DNA from: Clostridia bacterium | Lineage (GTDB): Bacteria; Bacillota; Clostridia; Christensenellales; Aristaeellaceae | Length of the DNA stretch: 62,486 nt | NCBI GenBank assembly: GCA_017473345.1 | Contig: JAFULL010000047.1 | Coordinates: 1 to 62,486 of the forward strand | Direction of reading: 5' to 3' | Part shown: positions 62,475 to 62,486 of the stretch, piece after piece | Position numbering within the stretch: the stretch's first letter is position 1 | Layout of the letters: every line of letters begins with the position of its first letter | The notes under the pieces: model-generated | The model's input: only the letters and a program-made list of their open reading frames with translations | Database searches by the model: none | Told to the model about the DNA's origin: nothing | Position numbers and translations under genes: made by a program

Positions 62475-62486
62475 GCGAGGGAGTAA

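Overview
The window reads as a chromosomal segment of a fairly GC-rich, low-mobility Clostridia-class Bacillota genome. Pointers are a DnaD-domain primosome protein with a DnaI-type helicase loader, a proline T-box leader, a LytTR/DUF3021 pair, an LCP-family wall ligase, a class B sortase with a giant Cna-B-type surface protein, and sigma-A promoters of the TTGACA-17-TATAAT kind. Order-level placement (for example Christensenellales or Oscillospirales) is only a guess. I see no rRNA, tRNA, IS element, prophage or CRISPR array.

Layout. 1-2.1 kb: 3' part of argH missing, preceded by a CNNM/CorC-type transporter gene with a long structured leader that ends in an attenuator. 2.4-5.3 kb: aldehyde dehydrogenase, then an Eis-like acetyltransferase and a DUF3795 protein. 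5.4-8.3 kb: translationally coupled dnaD-like, dnaI-like and Cys-less ArsC-like genes. 8.4-11.8 kb: methyltransferase, a 26-codon small ORF, a HAD phosphatase and proS with its T-box. 11.9-15.7 kb: a repetitive membrane-anchored coiled coil, a small membrane protein and secDF. 15.8-20 kb: DUF3021/LytTR with a near-perfect LytTR site, a GH42-like enzyme and a cation diffusion facilitator. 20-23.7 kb: LCP protein, phosphodiester glycosidase (NAGPA domain), Lgt-like membrane protein and LRR protein. 23.7-29 kb: a second GH42-like enzyme, an SGNH/DltD-like protein and a glycogen synthase carrying a C-terminal SCP2-like domain. 29-45.5 kb: a 5,122-residue surface protein, divergent from a sortase B gene. 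45.5-50.4 kb: PrxQ/Bcp, then a second NAGPA/Lgt-like pair that runs directly into ogt and pyk. 50.4-52.7 kb: a DUF523-AAC(6') fusion and a LarA-family protein. 52.7-59.8 kb: DUF89 phosphatase, M28 peptidase and a full livKHMGF amino-acid transporter. 59.9-62.3 kb: mnmA and a HAD-thymidylate kinase fusion, followed by a 36-bp perfect palindrome at the edge.

How it fits together. Much of the accessory content concerns the cell envelope: two copies of a NAGPA plus Lgt-like gene pair (one beside an LCP ligase), an SGNH esterase-like protein, a sortase with its probable giant substrate, and two glycosidases. The duplicated NAGPA/Lgt-like pair is the best candidate for an undescribed system: an exported phosphodiester glycosidase and a multi-pass membrane transferase-like protein kept together in two unrelated gene contexts. 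Several gene fusions (HAD-Tmk, DUF523-AAC(6'), GlgA-SCP2) and several promoters nested inside the terminators of upstream genes are also notable.
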